Below the pieces are notes generated by a model that was not told where the DNA came from, did not search any database, and worked only from the letters and a program-made list of their open reading frames with translations. The position numbers and the translations under genes were made by a program. Positions 4,904-9,137 of a stretch of DNA of 9,137 nt are shown one piece after another. Source of the stretch: Candidatus Omnitrophota bacterium (GTDB lineage: Bacteria > Omnitrophota > Gorgyraeia > Gygaellales > Profunditerraquicolaceae); NCBI GenBank assembly GCA_016212045.1, contig JACRHO010000053.1, positions 1 to 9,137 on the forward strand, written 5' to 3'. Numbering within the stretch: position 1 is the stretch's first letter; each line of letters opens with the position of its first letter.

Positions 4904-7900
4904 TTTTAGTTTTTAGTTTTTCCTGCCTGCCGGACAGGCAGGGGTTTTTAATTTCCTTATGGTATTGCTGTAACGACTTCACGCCTAATGCCTTCTTGAC
5001 CAGCGCCTCCATGCCATTTACTGTAGCCTGCGCGCCAGAGATAGTGGTGGTATAAGGTATCTTATAGAGAATCACCTGGGAGCGAATTTTAATCTCATCC
5101 TCCCGCGGGATGCGGCCTGACGGCGTATTAATCACTAATTGGATTTTTCCATCCTTCATTAAATCCAGAAGGTTCGGCCGGCCTTCGGCAATCTTATTCA
5201 GGACCTTAACTTTCAGGCCATTTTTTTCTAAGGCCGCGGCAGTGCCAGTGGTAGCATAAATATGAAATCCCAGATCCTCTAGTTTCTTGGCAATAAAGAC
5301 CACTGAGCGCTTGTCTTTATCCCTTACTGAAATAAAGACATTGCCTTTTTTGGGCAGATTCTGTCCAGCAGCTAACTGGCTTTTAATGTAGGCCCGGCCA
5401 AAATCCTCATCCACGCCCATCACCTCGCCGGTAGATTTCATCTCCGGACCTAAAATCACATCCACGCCCGGGAAACGATTAAAGGGAAAAACCGACTCCT
5501 TGACTGAAGTATATTTGGGAATAATCTCTTTAGTAAAATTTAGGTCTTTGAGTTTTTTACCCAACATAATTTTGGTTGCCAGTTTTGCCAGAGGAACGCC
5601 GATGGCCTTGGAGACAAAAGGCACAGTCCGGGAGGCCCGCGGGTTAACCTCCAGCACATAAACTTTTTCGTCTTTGACTGCATACTGCACATTCATCAGA
5701 CCCTTCACATTCAAGTCCCTGGCCATCTGATAAGTTGCCTCTCTAATTTTATTTAATATCTCTGCGGATAAAGTATATGCCGGAAGCGCCATGGCTGAAT
5801 CACCGGAATGAATCCCGGCCTCTTCAATATGCTCCATAATCCCGCCGATACAGAAGGTCTCTGCGTCGCCGATTAAATCCACATCCACTTCAATAGCGTC
5901 TTCTAAGAATTTATCAATTAACACCGGGTGCTCGCCGGAAACCTCGGCGGCCTCTTTGATAAATTTCTCCAAAGTCTGCTCGTCATAAACAATCTCCATT
6001 GCCCGTCCGCCTAAAACATAAGAGGGCCGCACTAATACTGGATAGCCGATTTTTTTGGCCACTTCTTTTGCCTCGGCAAAAGTAAATGCCGTCCCATTAT
6101 CCGGCTGCAGCAGATCTAGTTTATGCAACATCTGCTTAAAGCGTTTTCTGTCCTCGGCAATATCAATGCTCTCTGCGCTTGTCCCTAAGATATTGACACC
6201 GGCCTCGCGCAAGGAAACGGCTAAGTTCAAGGGTGTCTGGCCGCCAAACTGCACAATCACTCCTATGGGTTTCTCCAAATCAATAATGTGCAATATATCT
6301 TCCAAGGTTAGTGGCTCAAAATATAATCTATCCGAAGTGTCATAGTCGGTAGAGACGGTCTCGGGATTACAATTGACCATAATGCTGTCAATGCCCTCCT
6401 CTTTTAAGGCGTAGGCCGCATGGCAGCAGCAGTAATCAAATTCAATGCCCTGGCCAATCCGGTTTGGCCCGCCGCCTAAAATCACGACCTTTTTATTTTT
6501 ACTGACCCTTGCCTCATCTTGGGTCTCATAAGTAGAATAGAAATAGGGCTGCCGAGCGCTAAATTCTCCAGCGCAGGTATCCACGAGTTTGTAAACCGGC
6601 TTGAGATTATGTTTTTTTCTAAACTCGCGCACCTTGTCTTCTTTAGTGGCCAATAAATACGCCAGCTGCCGGTCAGAGAAACCGTCTTTTTTGGCCTGCT
6701 CTAATAAAGTAATGGAAATTTTTATTTCCCCATTATTATCTCTATGCTTTTTGATTTCTTCTTCTGTCTCTACTAACTCTTTTAAATTATCAATAAACCA
6801 GCGGTCAATCTTGGAGAGCGCATAAATTTCATCTACAGTTAGCCCCGCCTTCAGCCCATAACGAATATAAAATAATCTCTCATCGTTAGGAATGCGGATT
6901 TTATCTTTGATTAACTTCAGCAGACCGTTCTCTGGTTTTTTGAGCATCTCATCGGTAATTTTATCTTTTCCGTCGGCGCCAAAGCCAAAACGCGAGATTT
7001 CAATGGAACGAATCCCCTTCTGCAGCGCCTCTTTAAAATTCCTGCCAATGGACATTGCCTCGCCTACCGCCTTCATAGAAGTATTAATGACGCGCTCTGC
7101 CCGGGGAAACTTCTCAAAGGTGAACCGGCAGATTTTAAAGACGCAGTAATCCACTGTGGGTTCAAAAAACGAAGTGGTCTTGCCAGTAATCTGATTCATC
7201 ACCTCTGGCAGGGTTAAGCCCACGGCTAATTTTGTGGCCACCCGGGCAATGGGAAATCCCGTGGCTTTTGAAGCTAAAGCTGACGAACGGGAAAGCCGCG
7301 GATTAACCTCAATAATCACAATGTGGCCATTAGCGGGATCTTGGGCAAACTGGATATTTGCTCCGCCGCCAGTAATCCCTACCCGCCGGATAATTTTTTT
7401 AGAGAGATGAACAAAGTTGTTGTATTCCTCTTGCGTCAAGGTCTGCGCCGGCGCCACCACAATGCTATCGCCAGTATGCACGCCCATCGGGTCAACATTC
7501 TCCATAGAGGTAATCATAATCACGTTGTCTACGCAGTCGCGCATCACCTCAAATTCAATCTCCTTCCAGCCCAAAACTGACTGCTCCACTAAAACCTGCT
7601 GCACCGGACTTGTCTCTAAACCCTTGGTGAGAAATTTTTCCAGTTCTTCTTTATTGTAAGCAATGGAACCGCCGCTTCCGCCTAAGCAATACGCTGGCCG
7701 CAAAATCAAAGGAAAGCCGATACCCAGACCGATCTTCATCCCTTCTGCTAAATTCGTGGCAATCCCGCTTTTCGGCACATCCACGCCAATCTCCTGCATG
7801 GCCTTTTTAAAGAGTTCGCGGTCTTCGGCGCAAGAGATGGCTTCTACTGGCGCGCCAATGGATTCTACGCCATATTTTTTCAGGATACCTTCTTTCATCA

Positions 7901-8204
7901 AAAAGAAGGCCAAATTTAATCCGGTCTGTCCGCCTAAGGTAGGAAGAATGGCATCGGGCCGCTCTTTAGCAATAATTTTAGTCACCATCTCTACGCTCAG
8001 CGGCTCAATATAGGTAACATTCGCCATCCCCGGGTCAGTCATAATCGTCGCCGGGTTAGAATTGACCAAAATAGTAAAATAACCTTCCTCTCTTAAGGCC
8101 TTGCAGGCCTGAGAACCAGAATAATCAAATTCACAGGCCTGTCCGATAATAATCGGGCCTGAGCCAATCATCAGCACTTTTTTGATGTCTTTACGTCGGG
8201 GCAT
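4866..8204 (-). CDS. carB: Carbamoyl-phosphate synthase large subunit
   Basis: The synthetase subunit makes carbamoyl phosphate from bicarbonate, ammonia and two ATP. All domains are present. The N-terminal half has VLMIGSGPIIIGQACEFDYSG (residues 10-30), the first ATP-grasp domain at about 128-345 (RPAYCLGGSGG; EVNPRLSRSSALASKATGFP) and an oligomerization region to about 560. The second half restarts at VVILGGGPNRIGQGIEFDY (573-591) and carries the second ATP-grasp domain at about 688-890 (RPSYVLGGRAM; EVNPRASRTVPFVSKAIG). The MGS-like allosteric domain lies at about 954-1075 (TTGTAAALEKNG, INTPSGR). At 1112 aa it is slightly longer than usual. Family homology should end near SLQQYHKEI (1077-1085). 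The remaining tail is encoded by a GC palindrome, a heptamer array and the first 38 nt of yjbQ, which carB overlaps. The ATG is preceded by a strong GGAGGA. The protein looks catalytically intact. Confidence 0.98.
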   Translation of the reverse strand: MPRRKDIKKVLMIGSGPIIIGQACEFDYSGSQACKALREEGYFTILVNSNPATIMTDPGMANVTYIEPLSVEMVTKIIAKERPDAILPTLGGQTGLNLAFFLMKEGILKKYGVESIGAPVEAISCAEDRELFKKAMQEIGVDVPKSGIATNLAEGMKIGLGIGFPLILRPAYCLGGSGGSIAYNKEELEKFLTKGLETSPVQQVLVEQSVLGWKEIEFEVMRDCVDNVIMITSMENVDPMGVHTGDSIVVAPAQTLTQEEYNNFVHLSKKIIRRVGITGGGANIQFAQDPANGHIVIIEVNPRLSRSSALASKATGFPIARVATKLAVGLTLPEVMNQITGKTTSFFEPTVDYCVFKICRFTFEKFPRAERVINTSMKAVGEAMSIGRNFKEALQKGIRSIEISRFGFGADGKDKITDEMLKKPENGLLKLIKDKIRIPNDERLFYIRYGLKAGLTVDEIYALSKIDRWFIDNLKELVETEEEIKKHRDNNGEIKISITLLEQAKKDGFSDRQLAYLLATKEDKVREFRKKHNLKPVYKLVDTCAGEFSARQPYFYSTYETQDEARVSKNKKVVILGGGPNRIGQGIEFDYCCCHAAYALKEEGIDSIMVNCNPETVSTDYDTSDRLYFEPLTLEDILHIIDLEKPIGVIVQFGGQTPLNLAVSLREAGVNILGTSAESIDIAEDRKRFKQMLHKLDLLQPDNGTAFTFAEAKEVAKKIGYPVLVRPSYVLGGRAMEIVYDEQTLEKFIKEAAEVSGEHPVLIDKFLEDAIEVDVDLIGDAETFCIGGIMEHIEEAGIHSGDSAMALPAYTLSAEILNKIREATYQMARDLNVKGLMNVQYAVKDEKVYVLEVNPRASRTVPFVSKAIGVPLAKLATKIMLGKKLKDLNFTKEIIPKYTSVKESVFPFNRFPGVDVILGPEMKSTGEVMGVDEDFGRAYIKSQLAAGQNLPKKGNVFISVRDKDKRSVVFIAKKLEDLGFHIYATTGTAAALEKNGLKVKVLNKIAEGRPNLLDLMKDGKIQLVINTPSGRIPREDEIKIRSQVILYKIPYTTTISGAQATVNGMEALVKKALGVKSLQQYHKEIKNPCLSGRQEKLKTKNGKDKHKNISAH
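4903..4921. repeat. Heptamer tandem array (TTTTTAG) at the carB/yjbQ junction
   Basis: Two perfect TTTTTAG units and a partial third (plus strand) abut the GC palindrome. They lie in the carB tail frame (residues 1095-1101) and form the A-rich leader immediately before the yjbQ ATG, replacing any Shine-Dalgarno. Confidence 0.75.
4922..4942. repeat. GC-rich palindrome in the carB C-terminal tail
   Basis: Eight-base arms CCTGCCTG and CAGGCAGG surround a 5-nt loop (CCGGA). It lies within the carB frame and encodes residues 1088-1095, just past the point where CarB homology should end. On the plus strand it is followed by GG and five T, but no plus-strand gene ends here; on the minus strand the stem is followed by A, so it is not a terminator for this operon. 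It resembles the small palindromic dispersed repeats of many uncultured bacteria, but only one copy is in this window. Confidence 0.8.
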
Positions 8205-8210
8205 CGCTCT

Positions 8211-8216
8211 TCCTCC
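8211..8216 (-). promoter_or_regulatory. carB ribosome binding site overlapping the carA stop region
   Basis: GGAGGA lies 6 nt before the carB ATG and immediately follows the TAA of carA. Termination of CarA thus places the ribosome on the carB start, consistent with coupled, balanced synthesis of the two subunits. Confidence 0.85.
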
Positions 8217-9137
8217 TTAAAGAATTTTCATAAATTTTTTCAATATACTATTGACCTCATTAAAACCGGGGCTAATCGGCAGATACTGCACGCCGATAAT
8301 TTTGAGTTTCTTGCTCTCCATTTCTTCCACGGAGCGATCATTCAAATTATAGCCGGTAATCTTTACCGCTTTTATCTTGCTCAGAGAATCAGCATCAACT
8401 ACATAAGAATGATTCTGCACGGTAATCTCGCCTTTATAGGAACTGGGGTTATAGACAGGGTAATTTACTCCGCGATGGCCTAACTTCAACTTATTTATTT
8501 TTGCGCCCAAGGCATGAGCCAATACCTGATGACCGCCAGATATCCCCAAAATAGGCAATCTACCGAGCAGACCTTTGATATTTTCGCTGACTTCTCTTAA
8601 GCCGCTGTCCTCTTCTGGGCCGCCAGAGATAATCAAGCCGTCGGGATTCTGATGCAAAATCTCTTTGGCCTTGCTCTGAAATGGCAGCAGGGTAATCGCT
8701 AACCCTAAAGTTTCTAATTGCCTTAAGATACTGTTAGTAATTCCTAAATCCAAAATAGCAATTTTCTTTTTTGCCTTTTTTTTGCCCAAGTGCTCTATCC
8801 TGTCTATGGAAATCTTAGGTAACAGACTTGGGGATTTCTGCTTACGAAATTTTTCTATTTTGGCTAACAAGTCTTTCGCCTGAAGGCACTCCGTAGAAAT
8901 AATCCCCCGCATCTGGCCTTTCTGCCGCAAATGCACTGCCAGGGTGCGCGTATCCACATTATATAAGGTAAGGAGCTTGTGCCTTTTGACAAAAGCCGCA
9001 AAACTTTCTTTGGCCTGCCAGTTGGAAAAGATGCGCGATTTTTCCTTAATCACCAGGCCGCTCGGCCAGACCTGCTTTGATTCATTAAATTTGGGAGCGC
9101 AGCCATAATTGCCGATTAAAGGATAAGTCAAGACCAG
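8217..9137 (-). CDS. carA: Carbamoyl-phosphate synthase small subunit (5'-truncated by window edge), catalytic triad missing
   Basis: The small subunit of carbamoyl-phosphate synthetase normally hydrolyses glutamine and passes ammonia to CarB, the first step of pyrimidine and arginine synthesis in the cytoplasm. The visible 306 codons begin in the N-terminal domain (LTYPLIGNYG near the edge, then NVDTRTLAVHLR). A class I amidotransferase domain follows: AILDLGITNSILRQLETLG, NPDGLIISGGP, LPILGISGGHQVLAHALGAK, LKLGHRGVNYPV, VQNHSYVVD and IGVQYLP. About 55 N-terminal residues are missing because the frame stays open to the window end; the TTG at 9129-9131 is an internal Leu, not a start. The nucleophile motif GICLGHQ reads GISGGHQ (Ser codon 8538-8540), and QYHPE reads QYLPI (Leu codon 8280-8282, Ile codon 8274-8276). 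All three triad residues are therefore absent. The family assignment is secure; glutaminase activity is doubtful. The stop codon lies 12 nt before carB. Confidence 0.95.
   Translation of the reverse strand: MVLTYPLIGNYGCAPKFNESKQVWPSGLVIKEKSRIFSNWQAKESFAAFVKRHKLLTLYNVDTRTLAVHLRQKGQMRGIISTECLQAKDLLAKIEKFRKQKSPSLLPKISIDRIEHLGKKKAKKKIAILDLGITNSILRQLETLGLAITLLPFQSKAKEILHQNPDGLIISGGPEEDSGLREVSENIKGLLGRLPILGISGGHQVLAHALGAKINKLKLGHRGVNYPVYNPSSYKGEITVQNHSYVVDADSLSKIKAVKITGYNLNDRSVEEMESKKLKIIGVQYLPISPGFNEVNSILKKFMKIL

Noticed and set aside
4922..4950. Hairpin followed by a T run on the plus strand, resembling a Rho-independent terminator
   Set aside because: No plus-strand gene ends here. On the transcribed minus strand the stem is followed by A, and the site lies inside the carB frame.
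7663..8013. Open plus-strand frame of 116 codons, and other plus-strand frames opposite carB, pyrK, the glycosyltransferase and pyrD
   Set aside because: They lie antisense to strongly conserved coding sequence, have no recognizable domain and are explained by the codon use of the minus-strand genes.
8217..9137. carA as a pseudogene
   Set aside because: The frame is uninterrupted, non-catalytic motifs of the fold are kept, and the stop-to-carB coupling is intact. A retained pseudo-glutaminase fits better than a decaying gene.

Overview
The window is a compact bacterial segment with every gene on the minus strand, so transcription runs from high to low coordinates. In that order it holds carA (5' end outside the window), carB, a yjbQ-family gene, mutM, an ICMT/PEMT-like membrane methyltransferase gene, pyrK, a family 2 glycosyltransferase gene, a half-size TauE/SafE (TSUP) membrane protein gene and pyrD (3' end outside the window). 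Neighbours overlap by 22 to 38 nt or lie 1 to 19 nt apart, so the whole window looks like one transcription unit. There is no gene-free stretch over 300 bases. I saw no tRNA, rRNA, CRISPR array, insertion sequence or terminator. A promoter, if present, lies upstream of carA outside the window.

Functionally this is a de novo pyrimidine operon. CarA and CarB are the two subunits of carbamoyl-phosphate synthetase. PyrD (class 1B) and PyrK form the NAD-dependent dihydroorotate dehydrogenase. DNA repair (mutM), thiamine-phosphate/housekeeping (yjbQ) and envelope genes are mixed in, and two membrane-related genes separate pyrK from pyrD. The moderate-to-low GC, lysine-rich proteins, Shine-Dalgarno starts, tight overlaps and scattered small palindromes and heptamer repeats suggest an uncultured, metagenome-derived bacterium. 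My guess is Omnitrophota or a nearby candidate phylum, with low confidence because nothing here is diagnostic.

Two things stand out. First, the CarA glutaminase domain is full length at its C-terminal side and in frame, but its whole catalytic triad is gone: Cys is Ser, His is Leu, and Glu is Ile or deleted. The small subunit therefore looks like a pseudo-glutaminase, and the carbamoyl-phosphate synthetase may be ammonia dependent. Second, short repeats have entered coding sequence. pyrK contains three different degenerate tandem arrays, all of period 7, each in a loop of the protein and each kept in frame. A fourth heptamer array and a GC palindrome lie in the C-terminal tail of carB. A 17-base palindromic repeat occurs both inside pyrD and in the C-terminal tail of yjbQ. 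The tails of carB and yjbQ appear to have lost their ancestral stops and now read into the next gene.
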